Counted from the stretch's first letter, positions 26,954-35,671 are shown. The stretch: DNA of 50,119 nt from Bacillota bacterium (GCA_021324255.1 JAJPJL010000075.1:1-50119), one strand, 5' to 3'. Notes: generated by a model from the letters alone, not told the origin. Numbers and translations: made by a program.

Positions 26954-28099
26954 GTGGAGTTCGACCTCGGCGAGGAGCACCGGCTCGTCCAGTCCTCGGT
27001 ACGCGAGTGGGCGACCTCGCGGCTCCTCCCGATCGCATCCGACCTCGACCGCGACGGACGGTACCCGCCCGAGCTGATCCGGGAGCTCGGCGACCTCGGC
27101 CTCACCGGCGTGTTCGTCCCGGAGGCGTACGCGGGCGGGGGGATGGACACGATTTCCTACGCGATCGTCATCGAGGAGATCGCGCGCGCGGAGGCCGCGC
27201 TGGCGGCGGTATTGTCCGTGCAGAACTCGCTCGATTGCTACCCGATTCTCGCGTTCGGCACCGAGGAGCAACGGCGCCGCTACCTGCCCGACCTGGCGCG
27301 CGGCCGCCGGCTGGGATGCTACTGCCTCACCGAACCCACCGCGGGATCCGACGCGGGGGCGCTGCGCACCACCGCGCGGGACGACGGCGACCGCTGGATT
27401 CTCAACGGCACCAAGATCTTCGTCACCAACGGCGTCGAGGCCGACGTGCTCATCATCTACGCCAGAACCGGCGAGCCGGCGCGCAGCCGCGGCATCAGCG
27501 CCTTCATCGCGGAAAAGGGCGACCCGGGGCTGTCGGTCGGCAAGATCGAGCACAAACTCGGGATCCACGCGAGCAGCACGTGCGAGATCGTCTTGCAGGA
27601 TTGCCGGCTGCCGAAGGACCGGCTGCTCGGTGAGCGGGACCGGGGCTTTCGGATCGCGATGGCGACGCTCGACGGCGGCCGCATCGGGATCGCGGCGCAG
27701 GCCCTCGGGATCGCGCGCGCGGCGTTGGACGACGCGCTCGCGTACGCCAAGGAACGCCGCCAGTTCGACCGGCCGATCGCGGAGTTTCAGGCCACCCAGT
27801 GGAAGCTGGCCGACATGGCGACGCGCATCCAGGCGGGGCGGCTCCTGACGTATCGCGCGGCGTGGGTCCGCGATCAGGGGCGCCGCCACACGCAGGAAGC
27901 CTCGATGGCCAAGCTGTTCGCCTCGGAGACGGCCATGTGGGCGGCGACGCAGGCGGTACAGATTTACGGCGGCTACGGGTATATTCAGGATTACCCGGTG
28001 GAGCGGCACCTCCGGGATGCCAAGATCACGGAGATCTACGAGGGCACGTCGGAGATCCAGCGCCTCGTGATCGCGCGCCAGCTCCTGGGTGAACCCTAG
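26954..28099 (+). CDS. Acyl-CoA dehydrogenase, short-chain type
   Basis: FAD enzyme of 381 aa forming the 2,3-double bond of acyl-CoAs. Signatures are CLTEPTAGSDAGALRTTA, the middle-domain RSRGISAFIAEKGDPGLSVG, RRQFDRPIAEFQ and the flavin-binding QAVQIYGGYGYIQDYPVERHLRDAK. The catalytic base is the Glu of IYEGTSEIQR, the position used by short-chain/butyryl-CoA rather than isovaleryl-CoA dehydrogenases. The GTG start has a GAGGTGAT upstream. With etfBA immediately downstream its electron acceptor is almost certainly this ETF. Butyryl- or isobutyryl-CoA is the most likely substrate; exact chain length is inference. Confidence 0.93.
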   Translation: MEFDLGEEHRLVQSSVREWATSRLLPIASDLDRDGRYPPELIRELGDLGLTGVFVPEAYAGGGMDTISYAIVIEEIARAEAALAAVLSVQNSLDCYPILAFGTEEQRRRYLPDLARGRRLGCYCLTEPTAGSDAGALRTTARDDGDRWILNGTKIFVTNGVEADVLIIYARTGEPARSRGISAFIAEKGDPGLSVGKIEHKLGIHASSTCEIVLQDCRLPKDRLLGERDRGFRIAMATLDGGRIGIAAQALGIARAALDDALAYAKERRQFDRPIAEFQATQWKLADMATRIQAGRLLTYRAAWVRDQGRRHTQEASMAKLFASETAMWAATQAVQIYGGYGYIQDYPVERHLRDAKITEIYEGTSEIQRLVIARQLLGEP

Positions 28100-28216
28100 C
28101 GGCGGGTCCCCCGTGCTCGACCACGGCGGATGGGCCGCCCGGACCCGCCCGGATCCTTGCCGGCGCCCAACGCGGGTGCGCGTTCGGCATGACGCACGGG
28201 GAGGCATAGTGAACCC

Positions 28217-28999
28217 ATGCACGTCGTCGTGTGTGTGAAGCACGTTCCGGACACCGAGGCGCCCATTCGCATCCGCGGCGACGGCCGCGGCGTCGAGGAA
28301 TCGGGGCTCAACTTTGTCATGAACTATTACGACGAGCATGCGGTGGAGGAGGGCCTGCGGATCAAGGAGCGCGCCGGCGGCTCGGTCACGGTCATTACCG
28401 CCGGCCCGGCCCGCGCCGTCGAGGCGCTGCGGGCCGCGCTCGCCATGGGCGCCGACCACGCGATCCATGTGCAGGATCCCGGGCTCGAGGCGCTCGATCA
28501 CCTCGGGATCGCGCGCGTGCTGGCAGCGGCGATCGCGCCGCTGCCGCACGACCTCGTGCTGTGCGGCAAGCTCGCCACGGACGATAACGCCTCGATCGTC
28601 GGCCCGGCGCTTGCCGAGTACCTCGGGCTGCCGCAGGCGACGGCGGTCACCGCGCTCGAGCTCGGCGAGGGGCGCGCCACGGCCCATCGCGAGGTTGAAG
28701 GGGCGGTGGAGGTGCTGGAGGTGACGCTGCCCGCCGTCGTGACCGTGGAGCGCAACATCAACGAGCCGCGGTATCCGTCCCTGCCCGGGATCATGAAGGC
28801 GAAGCGGACGCCCATCACGGCCAAGGCGCTCGCCGACCTTGGGCTCGCGCCGGATGCCGCCGGCGGCCCGCACCGGGTCGAGCTCGTGGGCCTGACCCCC
28901 CCGCCACGGCGCCAGCCCGGGCGCGTCATCCCGGGCGAGCCCGACGCGGCGGTCCGCGAGCTCGTGCGCTTGCTGCGCGAGGAGGCCAAGGTCCTGTGA
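28217..28999 (+). CDS. etfB: Electron transfer flavoprotein beta subunit
   Basis: AMP- or FAD-binding beta subunit of ETF (260 aa). Typical segments are VVVCVKHVPDTE at the N-terminus, NYYDEHAVEEGLRIKE, LAMGADHAIHV, LCGKLATDDNASIVGPALAEYLGL (nucleotide-binding loop) and TVERNINEPRYPSLPGIMKAK, the recognition loop for partner dehydrogenases. The alpha subunit overlaps its stop. The 117-base gap before it contains a GGGGAGG about 13 bases before the ATG and no clear promoter. Confidence 0.95.
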   Translation: MHVVVCVKHVPDTEAPIRIRGDGRGVEESGLNFVMNYYDEHAVEEGLRIKERAGGSVTVITAGPARAVEALRAALAMGADHAIHVQDPGLEALDHLGIARVLAAAIAPLPHDLVLCGKLATDDNASIVGPALAEYLGLPQATAVTALELGEGRATAHREVEGAVEVLEVTLPAVVTVERNINEPRYPSLPGIMKAKRTPITAKALADLGLAPDAAGGPHRVELVGLTPPPRRQPGRVIPGEPDAAVRELVRLLREEAKVL

Positions 29000-30012
29000 C
29001 CGCGGACTCCGCGCCTCGCGACGTCTGGGTGCTGGTGGATCACGCGGACGGCCGGTCCGTGCGGAAGATCACGTACGAGCTGCTCGGTCAGGCGCAGGCC
29101 CTTGCCGGCGCGGCGGGCGGCCGCGTCGTCGCGGCGGCGCTGGGCGCCGGGATCGGCGGTCTCGCCGGGGACCTCGGCGTCCACGGCGCGGATCGGGTGA
29201 TGCTCGCGGATGCGCCGGTGTTGGAACGGTACACCACCGACGCGTACGCGGCCGTGCTGGCGCCGTTGCTCGAGGAAGCCCGGCCTCGGCTGCTCCTCAT
29301 GGGGAGCACCGCCTGGGGGCGGGACCTTGCGCCGAGGATCGCGGCCCGTACCGGCGCCGGCATCGTCACGGACTGCAGCGCCGTGGAGATCGAAGACGGC
29401 CGTATCGTCGCCACCCGTCCCGTCATGACGCGCAAGGCGATCGCCCGCGTGGCGTTCGCCGCGGACGGCCTGCGCATCGCGGTCGTGTTGCCGAACGTGC
29501 TGCCGCCCGCGCCGGCCGTTCCCGGGCGGACCGCGGAGACGGTGGCCGTTCCGGTGACCGTGGATCCCGGCGCGGTGCGCACGCGCGTTGTGGAGATCCG
29601 CCCGCTCGCCCGCGAGACCGTGCCGCTCACCGAGGCGGACATCATCGTCGCCGGCGGCCGCGGCCTCAAGGGGCCGGAACACTTTGCGTTGCTCGACGAA
29701 CTGGCGGGGGCGCTTGGCGCCGCCGTGGGATCGAGCCGGCCGCCGGTCGATTCGGGATGGGTGCCGCACGACTACGAGATCGGCCAGACCGGCAAGACGG
29801 TCAACCCCCAGCTGTACATCGCCTGCGGCATCTCCGGCGCGCCGCAGCATCAAGCGGGGATGTCGGGCGCCCGGTGGATCGTCGCGATCAACCGCGACCC
29901 CCAGGCGCCCATCTTTCAGATCGCCTCCTACGGGCTCGTCGGCGACCTCTTTCAGATCGTGCCGCTGCTCACCGCGGCGGTCCGCCGGCTCAAGGCCGCC
30001 CCTCAGGGTTAG
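28996..30012 (+). CDS. etfA: Electron transfer flavoprotein alpha subunit
   Basis: FAD-binding alpha subunit (338 aa). The C-terminal FAD domain is unmistakable: VAGGRGLKGPEHFALLDELA, GSSRPPVDSGW and GQTGKTVNPQLYIACGISG, then INRDPQAPIFQIASYGLVGD. The N-terminal domain pairs with EtfB. The GTG start overlaps the etfB stop (GTGA), so the subunits are made in balance. The protein has no N-terminal ferredoxin-like extension of the kind seen in some bifurcating ETFs. Confidence 0.95.
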   Translation: MTADSAPRDVWVLVDHADGRSVRKITYELLGQAQALAGAAGGRVVAAALGAGIGGLAGDLGVHGADRVMLADAPVLERYTTDAYAAVLAPLLEEARPRLLLMGSTAWGRDLAPRIAARTGAGIVTDCSAVEIEDGRIVATRPVMTRKAIARVAFAADGLRIAVVLPNVLPPAPAVPGRTAETVAVPVTVDPGAVRTRVVEIRPLARETVPLTEADIIVAGGRGLKGPEHFALLDELAGALGAAVGSSRPPVDSGWVPHDYEIGQTGKTVNPQLYIACGISGAPQHQAGMSGARWIVAINRDPQAPIFQIASYGLVGDLFQIVPLLTAAVRRLKAAPQG

Positions 30013-30073
30013 GCCGGGCCGGCGGTTCGCGGGGCGGCCGCCTGCGTGTTAGTCTGATGGCGAGGGACCGGTG

Positions 30074-31738
30074 ATGGATCAATCGAGGGTCGCGCGGCTC
30101 CGCGCCGCGCGGGAGCGGTGGGAACGCGAGGTGCTCGGCCCGGCGTTGGCGCGCCAGCCTGAGCGCGCGGCGCGGTTCAGCACGGTCTCGGACCTGGAGA
30201 TCGCGCGCCTCTACGGGCCGGAGGATCGCGCCGGACGTGACCCCGGGCTGCCCGGCGAATACCCCTTTACGCGCGGCATCCATCCCACGATGTACCGCGG
30301 CCGCCTGTGGACGATGCGGATGTTCGCGGGGTACGGGACGGCCGAGGACACCAACGCCCGCTTCCACTATTTGCTCGCGCAGGGGCAGACCGGGCTCTCC
30401 GTCGCGTTCGACATGCCGACGCTCATGGGGTACGACTCCGACCACCCCAGGGCGCTCGGCGAGGTCGGGCGGGAGGGCGTCGCGGTCGACACCGTGGAGG
30501 ACATGGACCTGCTGCTGCGGGACGTGCCGCTCGACCGGATCACCACGTCCATGACCATCAACGCCCCGGCCAACGTGCTGCTCGCGATGTACGTCGCCGT
30601 GGCGGCGGCGCGGGGGATCTCGCCGCAGACGATCGGCGGCACGACCCAGACGGACATGCTCAAGGAGTTCATCGCGCAAAAGGAGTGGATCGTCCCGCCG
30701 CGCCCGAGCATGAAGCTCATTCAAGATCTGCTCGTCTACTGCACGCGCGAGGTCCCGCGCTGGAACACCATCAGCATCAGCGGGTATCACATCCGCGAGG
30801 CCGGGGCGACCGCGGTGCAGGAGCTCGCGTTTACGCTCGCCGACGGCATCGCCTACGTTGAGGCGGGCATCGCGGCCGGCTTGGACGTCGACGCGTTCGC
30901 GCCCCGCCTGTCGTTCTTCTTCGACGTGCACAACGACTTCCTCGAGGAGATCGCGAAGTTCCGCGCGGCGCGCCGCATGTGGGCCCGGATCATGCGGGAG
31001 CGTTTCCACGCCCGCAACCCGCGGTCGTGGATGCTCCGCACCCACGCGCAGACCGCGGGGGTGAGTCTCACCGCCCAGCAGCCCATGAACAACATCGTGC
31101 GCACGGCGCTCCAGGCGCTCGCCGCGGTGCTCGGCGGATGCCAGTCCCTGCACACCAATTCCATGGACGAGACGTACGCGCTGCCGACCGAGGATGCCGT
31201 CACGGTGGCGCTCCGCACCCAGCAAATCATCGCCCACGAGACGGGCGTCACGCACACGGTCGACCCGCTCGGCGGCGCGTACGCGGTCGAGGCGCTGACG
31301 GACCGCATCGAGGCCGAGGCCGACGCGTACATCCGGAAGATCGACGATATGGGCGGGATGCTCGCGGCCATCGAGCACGCGTACCCGATGGGGGAGATCG
31401 CGGAAGCAAGCTACCGCTACCAGCAACAACTCGAGCGCGGCGAGAAGATCGTGGTCGGGGTCAACGCGTTTGCCCAGGATGAGCCGTCGCCGATTCCGCT
31501 CCATGCCGTGGATCCCGATGTCGAGCGCCGGCAGCTCGAGCGGGTGCGCCGGGTCCGCGCCGCCCGCGACGCCGCGGCGGCGGCCCGCGCCCGTGACGCG
31601 CTCCGCCGCGTGACGGAGGCCGGCGGCAACACGATGCCCGCCATCGTGGACGCGGTGCGGGCGCGCGTGACCCTCGGCGAGATCTGCGACGTGTTCCGGG
31701 ACGTCTACGGGGAGTACCGCGAGCAGGCAGTCCTCTAG
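30074..31738 (+). CDS. B12-dependent acyl-CoA mutase large subunit, isobutyryl-CoA-mutase-like
   Basis: TIM-barrel subunit (554 aa) of a coenzyme-B12 mutase whose B12-binding domain is encoded separately. The barrel is complete: [38 protein letters not shown] and [11 protein letters not shown] with Tyr-His at 238-239. Numbered from ATG 30074 (GAGGGA six bases upstream), the residue matching Tyr89 of Propionibacterium methylmalonyl-CoA mutase is F84 and that matching Arg207 is Q202; the spacing between these points is identical. Phe and Gln at these sites are reported for isobutyryl-CoA mutase, while Tyr and Arg bind the methylmalonyl carboxylate. Methylmalonyl-CoA is therefore a less likely substrate. 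The position corresponding to the key Asp of 2-hydroxyisobutyryl-CoA mutase is Ala. Confidence 0.92.
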   Translation: MDQSRVARLRAARERWEREVLGPALARQPERAARFSTVSDLEIARLYGPEDRAGRDPGLPGEYPFTRGIHPTMYRGRLWTMRMFAGYGTAEDTNARFHYLLAQGQTGLSVAFDMPTLMGYDSDHPRALGEVGREGVAVDTVEDMDLLLRDVPLDRITTSMTINAPANVLLAMYVAVAAARGISPQTIGGTTQTDMLKEFIAQKEWIVPPRPSMKLIQDLLVYCTREVPRWNTISISGYHIREAGATAVQELAFTLADGIAYVEAGIAAGLDVDAFAPRLSFFFDVHNDFLEEIAKFRAARRMWARIMRERFHARNPRSWMLRTHAQTAGVSLTAQQPMNNIVRTALQALAAVLGGCQSLHTNSMDETYALPTEDAVTVALRTQQIIAHETGVTHTVDPLGGAYAVEALTDRIEAEADAYIRKIDDMGGMLAAIEHAYPMGEIAEASYRYQQQLERGEKIVVGVNAFAQDEPSPIPLHAVDPDVERRQLERVRRVRAARDAAAAARARDALRRVTEAGGNTMPAIVDAVRARVTLGEICDVFRDVYGEYREQAVL

Positions 31739-31845
31739 CACACATCCGGCGCAGACCGTCGCCGAGCGCCGCCACCGAGGCGCCGGCGCTTCGACCCGGC
31801 CGGTCCCGCACCGGGTCGCCGGCGGAGCACGAGGACGGCCGGATG

Positions 31846-31854
31846 TGGGATAAT
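31846..31854 (+). promoter_or_regulatory. Extended -10 promoter directly before the B12-binding subunit
   Basis: TGG followed by GATAAT (31849-31854) forms an extended -10 element six bases before ATG 31861. No good -35 is seen, as expected for this class. A leaderless mRNA for the small subunit is implied, although it follows the large subunit by 122 bases. A GC-rich inverted repeat (GACCCGG 31793-31799, CCGGGTC 31811-31817) lies in the same gap. Confidence 0.5.
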
Positions 31855-31860
31855 ACCCTC

Positions 31861-32274
31861 ATGGTGGCGCCACACGTCAGGATTCTCGTAGCCAAGCCCG
31901 GCCTCGACGGTCACGACCGCGGGGCAAAGATCGTCGCGCGGGCGCTGCGGGACGCGGGATACGAGGTGATCTACACCGGGCTGCACCAGACCCCGGAGAT
32001 GATCGTGGCGGCGGCGATCCAGGAGGACGTGGACGCGATCGGGCTGAGCATCCTCTCCGGCGCCCACAACGTGCTCCTCCCGAAGATCACGGCGATGCTG
32101 CGCGACCAGGGCGCGGCGGACATCAAGGTCTTCTGCGGCGGCATCATCCCGGACGCCGACATCCCGGGCCTCCGCGAGGCCGGCATCGCCGCGGTCTTCA
32201 CGCCGGGGACGTCGCTGGAGCAGATCGTGGCCTGGGTACGCGAGAACGTCAAACCGAGGGGCGTGACGGCGTGA
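31861..32274 (+). CDS. B12-binding small subunit of acyl-CoA mutase
   Basis: Cobalamin-binding Rossmann domain of 137 aa. The base-off/His-on signature is present: D16-x-H18-x-x-G21 in [12 protein letters not shown], with the Ser-Ile-Leu of GLSILSGAH and the GGIIP loop of [14 protein letters not shown] 31861 is chosen over ATG 31843 because family proteins begin a few residues before the first strand (RILVAKPG) and because the extended -10 box occupies the upstream codons. It pairs with the large subunit to form an IcmA/IcmB-like enzyme. The stop overlaps the sulfur-carrier gene. Confidence 0.93.
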   Translation: MVAPHVRILVAKPGLDGHDRGAKIVARALRDAGYEVIYTGLHQTPEMIVAAAIQEDVDAIGLSILSGAHNVLLPKITAMLRDQGAADIKVFCGGIIPDADIPGLREAGIAAVFTPGTSLEQIVAWVRENVKPRGVTA

Positions 32275-32471
32275 AAGTCATGATCCGCCATCAACGGCGC
32301 GAGGTCGAGGTGCGCGGGCGGCGCCGGGTGCGCGAGGTGCTGGTCGAACTCGGCGTCAACCCCGAAACGGTCCTCGTCATCCGCGGCGCGCAGCTCTTGA
32401 CCCACGATGCCCAGGTCGGCGACGAGGACACGATCGAGCTGCGGCCGGTCGTGTCCGGAGGGACCGAGTAA
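32271..32471 (+). CDS. ttuB: Ubiquitin-like sulfur carrier (TtuB/ThiS/MoaD family)
   Basis: Beta-grasp protein of 66 aa. The fold pattern ([50 protein letters not shown]) is typical of TtuB/ThiS carriers, which hold sulfur as a C-terminal thiocarboxylate. Here the Gly-Gly is followed by Thr-Glu, so activation should need prior removal of two residues, or the carrier works differently. It overlaps the B12-binding gene by GTGA and the downstream ttuA start by one base, which assigns it to tRNA thiolation rather than thiamine or molybdopterin synthesis. No adenylating enzyme (TtuC-like) is encoded in the window. Confidence 0.85.
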   Translation: MKVMIRHQRREVEVRGRRRVREVLVELGVNPETVLVIRGAQLLTHDAQVGDEDTIELRPVVSGGTE

Positions 32472-33460
32472 TGCGGTGTCAACGGTGCCGCGGGGACGCC
32501 GCGGTGGAGATCCGCCGCCACCACGCCGCGTTCTGCGGCGACCATTTCATCGAGTTCTTCGACCGTCAGGTGCAGCGGGCGATCGAGGACGAGCGCATGT
32601 TCACGCGGGACGACCGGGTGCTGGTGGCCGTGTCCGGCGGCAAGGACAGCCTCGCGTTGTGGGACGTCCTGCGCCGGCTCGGCTACGCCGCGACCGGGCT
32701 GTACATCAACCTCGGCATCGGCGGCTACTCGGACGAATCCCACCGCAAGACCGTGGCCTACGCCGGCGCCCACGGCGCCGACCTCCTCGTGGCCGACATC
32801 CCCCGGGAGTTCGGGATGAGCGTGGAAGAGCTGGCGCGGGCGACGCGGCGGGTCAGCTGCTCGGCGTGCGGGCTGAGCAAGCGGTACCTCTTCAACCGCG
32901 TGGCGATCGACCACGGCTTCACGGTCGTCGCCACCGGGCACAACCTCGACGACGAGGCGGCGGTGCTCCTCGGCAACCTCCTGCACTGGCAAACGGACTA
33001 TCTCGCGCGCCAGTCGCCGGTCCTGCCCAGCACGCACCCCACGCTGGCCCGCAAGGTCAAACCGCTCTACCGCATCGCCGAGCGGGAGGCGGCGGCCTAC
33101 GCCATCATCCGCGGGATCGATTACATCGTCGACGAGTGCCCGAACAGCGTCGGCGCGAAGAGCCTCCTGTACAAGGAGGCCCTGAACCTGCTGGAGCAGG
33201 CCTCGCCCGGCGCCAAGCAGAGCCTGTACTGGGGCTTTCTCGAGCGCGGCCGCGCGCTGCTCGCGACGCAGGACGCGGTGACGCTTCGCGCCTGCGTGCA
33301 CTGCGGCCAGCCCACCACGGCCGAGGTGTGCGCGTTTTGCCGGATGACCGAGCGGGCCGCGGAACGCATGCGCGTACAGCGCCTGAGAGGGGCCGCCGCG
33401 CCCGCCGTGGCCGCTCCGATCGGTGCGGCCGGCGCGCCGGACTCGGGAGGCGCCGGATAG
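32471..33460 (+). CDS. ttuA: tRNA 2-thiolation enzyme TtuA (PP-loop, Fe-S)
   Basis: Enzyme of 329 aa that introduces sulfur at C2 of ribothymidine 54 in tRNA of thermophiles. The N-terminal zinc site C3-x2-C6...C22-x2-H25, the PP-loop SGGKDS (55-60) and the Fe-S cysteines C130 and C133 have the same numbering as in Thermus thermophilus TtuA. C223 supplies the third cluster ligand. A second CxxC...CxxC zinc site (CVHCG...CAFC) lies near residues 274-290. The Ncs6/CTU1 branch, which thiolates U34, is related; the adjacency to ttuB and trmI favours position 54. A 30-residue Ala/Gly tail is unconserved. Confidence 0.88.
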   Translation: MRCQRCRGDAAVEIRRHHAAFCGDHFIEFFDRQVQRAIEDERMFTRDDRVLVAVSGGKDSLALWDVLRRLGYAATGLYINLGIGGYSDESHRKTVAYAGAHGADLLVADIPREFGMSVEELARATRRVSCSACGLSKRYLFNRVAIDHGFTVVATGHNLDDEAAVLLGNLLHWQTDYLARQSPVLPSTHPTLARKVKPLYRIAEREAAAYAIIRGIDYIVDECPNSVGAKSLLYKEALNLLEQASPGAKQSLYWGFLERGRALLATQDAVTLRACVHCGQPTTAEVCAFCRMTERAAERMRVQRLRGAAAPAVAAPIGAAGAPDSGGAG

Positions 33461-33507
33461 CCGCTCCGCGCTCCGAGCCGCCGGGCGGGTTACGCGCGGG
33501 CGAGCCG

Positions 33508-34359
33508 GTGCTCCTCATCGACCGGCGCGGCCGCCGGTACATGATCACGCTCAGCCCGGGCGGCCAGAGTGACCTGCGCGGCGGGAAGATCGGGCACGAC
33601 GAGCTGCTCGGCCGGGACGCCGGCAGCACGGTGCGGTCGACCCGCGGCGAGCGCTTCCTCGTCGTGCGCCCCACGCTCGCCGAGTTCGTCCTCGAGATGC
33701 CGCGGGGCGCCCAGGTCATCTACCCCAAGGATCTCGGCGCCATTCTCATGCTGGCGGACGTCTTCCCGGGCGCGCGGGTGCTGGAGGCCGGCACGGGGTC
33801 TGGCGCCCTTACCATGACGTTGCTGCGCGCCGTGGGCCCCGAGGGGCGGGTCGTGTCGTACGAGGTGCGGGACGACTTCGCGCGTGTCGCGGAGCGCAAC
33901 ATCCAGCGGTACCTGGGATCCCAGACGGGCCTCGTGCTGCGCCGCCACGACGTGTACGACGGGATCCTCCCGGACGATCGCCCGCTCGATCGCATCGTCC
34001 TGGATCTCCCGGAGCCCTGGCGGGTTGTGCCGTCCGCGGCCGACGCGCTGGTGCCGGGCGGGGTTTTCCTGGCGTACGTCCCGACGATCCTCCAGGGGAT
34101 GCAGGCCGTGGACGCGCTGCGCGCATCCGGGGCGTTCGCGTTGCTCGAGACGCTGGAGGTGCTCATGCGGCCGTGGAACGTCGACGGTCGCAGCGTTCGG
34201 CCGGCGCACCGCATGGTGGCCCACACGGCGTTCCTCATCGTGGGGCGGCGGGTGCAGCAGGGGGCGGCGCCGGCGGCCATCGAGGTTCCCGCCGACGCCG
34301 AGACCCCCGGCGAGCCCCGCGAGGGGATGGACGACCCGGAGGCCTACGCGACCGGCTAG
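33508..34359 (+). CDS. trmI: tRNA (adenine-58-N1)-methyltransferase TrmI
   Basis: Class I SAM methyltransferase making m1A58 (and m1A57 in some lineages) in the T-loop. The short N-terminal beta domain (LLIDRRGRRYMI) precedes TLAEFVLEMPRGAQVIYPKD, the SAM site VLEAGTGSGALTM and the catalytic-region DLPEPWRVV, all as in Thermus TrmI. GTG 33508 is the only in-frame start after the ttuA stop that keeps the beta domain, but two or three conserved residues before it would be lost, so the true start is uncertain. The gene ends four bases inside the convergent thiolase gene. Confidence 0.9.
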   Translation: MLLIDRRGRRYMITLSPGGQSDLRGGKIGHDELLGRDAGSTVRSTRGERFLVVRPTLAEFVLEMPRGAQVIYPKDLGAILMLADVFPGARVLEAGTGSGALTMTLLRAVGPEGRVVSYEVRDDFARVAERNIQRYLGSQTGLVLRRHDVYDGILPDDRPLDRIVLDLPEPWRVVPSAADALVPGGVFLAYVPTILQGMQAVDALRASGAFALLETLEVLMRPWNVDGRSVRPAHRMVAHTAFLIVGRRVQQGAAPAAIEVPADAETPGEPREGMDDPEAYATG

Positions 34360-35534
34360 GCTCGCTCCACCGCCAGGGCGACCGCTTCACCCCCGCCGAG
34401 GCAGACCGCGGCGACGCCCCGCCGCGCGTCGCGCTCCTGCATGGCGTACAGCAGCGTCGTCAGAATGCGCGCCCCGCTCGCGCCGACGGGATGGCCGAGG
34501 GCCACGGCGCCGCCGTGCACGTTGACGCGCTCGAGGTCGAGCCCCAGCTTGCGCGCGACCGCCAGCACCACCACCGCGTACGCCTCGTTGATCTCGTAGA
34601 GGTCCACGCCGTCCCCGGCCCATCCGACCTTGGCCAGGAGCTTCTCGATCGCCGCCGCGGGCGCGATCGTGAACCACTCCGGCGCCGTCGCCGCGACCGC
34701 CTGACCGGCGATGCGGGCCATCGGCCGGGCGTCGAGCCGCCGCGCGGCCGCCTGGGACGCGACCACCACCGCGGCGGCCCCGTCGCTGATCGAGGAGGCG
34801 TTCGCCACGGTCACCGTGCCCCCGTCCTCGAACGCGGGGCGCAGCGTCCGCATCTTGTCCGGCGCGAAGCGGCGCGGTTCCTCGTCCTCCGCCACCCGCG
34901 CCGCCGGGGCGCGCCCGTCCGCGCCCGCGACCGGGACGATCTCGCGGGCGAAGTGCCCGGAGTCCATCGCGGCGATCGACCGCCGGTAGGAGCGCTCCGC
35001 GAACGCGTCTTGGTCCTCGCGGGTGATGCGGTACTCGCGCGCGAGCAGCTCGGCGCAGTTTCCCATGTGCTGGTTTGTGTACACGTCCCAGAGCCCGTCC
35101 CGGATCATGGAGTCGACGAGCTCGCCGTGGCCCAGACGGTATCCCGTGCGTGCGCGCTCCAGCAGGTACGGCGCGGCGCTCATGTTCTCCATGCCCCCCG
35201 CGACGATCACGTCGGCGTCCCCGGCTTGGATGGCCTGCGCGCCGAGCATCACCGCCTTGAGCCCAGACCCGCACATCTTGTTGACGGTGGTCGCGGGGAC
35301 CGTGTTGGGCAGCCCGGCGTAGATGGCCGCCTGCCGGGCCGGCGCCTGGCCCAGGCCGGCGGTGAGGATGATGCCCATGTACACCTCGTCCACGCGATCC
35401 GGAGACACGTGCGCCCGGTGCAGCGCTTCCTTGACGGCGACGCTGCCGAGCCGCGGCGCCGGCACGGGCGAGAGCCCGCCTTGAAACCGTCCGATCGGCG
35501 TGCGCGCGGCGCTCAGGATGACCGGCTGCTCCAT
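34356..35534 (-). CDS. Acetyl-CoA C-acetyltransferase (thiolase)
   Basis: Thiolase of 392 aa on the minus strand that condenses or cleaves acetoacetyl-CoA. The nucleophile Cys is in [13 protein letters not shown]. The His-containing NEAYAVV and [11 protein letters not shown] and the second Cys in AVCLGGGEA complete the active site. GGAGGGAGG lies about nine bases upstream of ATG. With hbd, acyl-CoA dehydrogenase and ETF at 26-30 kb it supplies most of a four-carbon beta-oxidation or butyrate-type pathway; the gene is separated from them by the tRNA modification cassette and runs opposite. Confidence 0.94.
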   Translation of the reverse strand: MEQPVILSAARTPIGRFQGGLSPVPAPRLGSVAVKEALHRAHVSPDRVDEVYMGIILTAGLGQAPARQAAIYAGLPNTVPATTVNKMCGSGLKAVMLGAQAIQAGDADVIVAGGMENMSAAPYLLERARTGYRLGHGELVDSMIRDGLWDVYTNQHMGNCAELLAREYRITREDQDAFAERSYRRSIAAMDSGHFAREIVPVAGADGRAPAARVAEDEEPRRFAPDKMRTLRPAFEDGGTVTVANASSISDGAAAVVVASQAAARRLDARPMARIAGQAVAATAPEWFTIAPAAAIEKLLAKVGWAGDGVDLYEINEAYAVVVLAVARKLGLDLERVNVHGGAVALGHPVGASGARILTTLLYAMQERDARRGVAAVCLGGGEAVALAVERA

Positions 35535-35610
35535 GATGATCGCCTCCCTCCGGGCCTACGTTGGACGGCACTTCGAGTATTCCCTTGGCGGCGCTGTCGG
35601 CGCCGGCGTG

Positions 35611-35640
35611 TTGCGCGCGCTTCGCCCGCCGTGCTATCGT
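35611..35640 (+). promoter_or_regulatory. Predicted lysA promoter
   Basis: TTGCGC (35611-35616), an 18-base spacer and TATCGT (35635-35640) lie in the 163-base divergent gap between the thiolase and lysA genes. The match is moderate. Transcription would start near 35647, at the foot of the leader hairpin. Confidence 0.45.
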
Positions 35641-35646
35641 GGCAGT

Positions 35647-35671
35647 GCCGGCCGGACGCCCTTCGGCCGGC
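35647..35671 (+). other. lysA 5' leader hairpin
   Basis: GCCGGCCG (35647-35654) and CGGCCGGC (35664-35671) form a perfect 8-bp stem with a nine-base loop, 12 bases before the lysA ribosome-binding site GGGGAGG (35684-35690). There is no T tract. The leader is far too short for a lysine riboswitch. The structure may stabilise the 5' end or modulate initiation. Confidence 0.4.

Noticed and set aside
30074-31738. Plain methylmalonyl-CoA mutase label
   Set aside because: The two residues that bind the methylmalonyl carboxylate are replaced by Phe and Gln, so the standard label would mislead.
31793-31817. GC-rich inverted repeat as terminator after the mutase large subunit
   Set aside because: The 7-bp stem has an 11-base loop and no T tract, so intrinsic termination is not supported.
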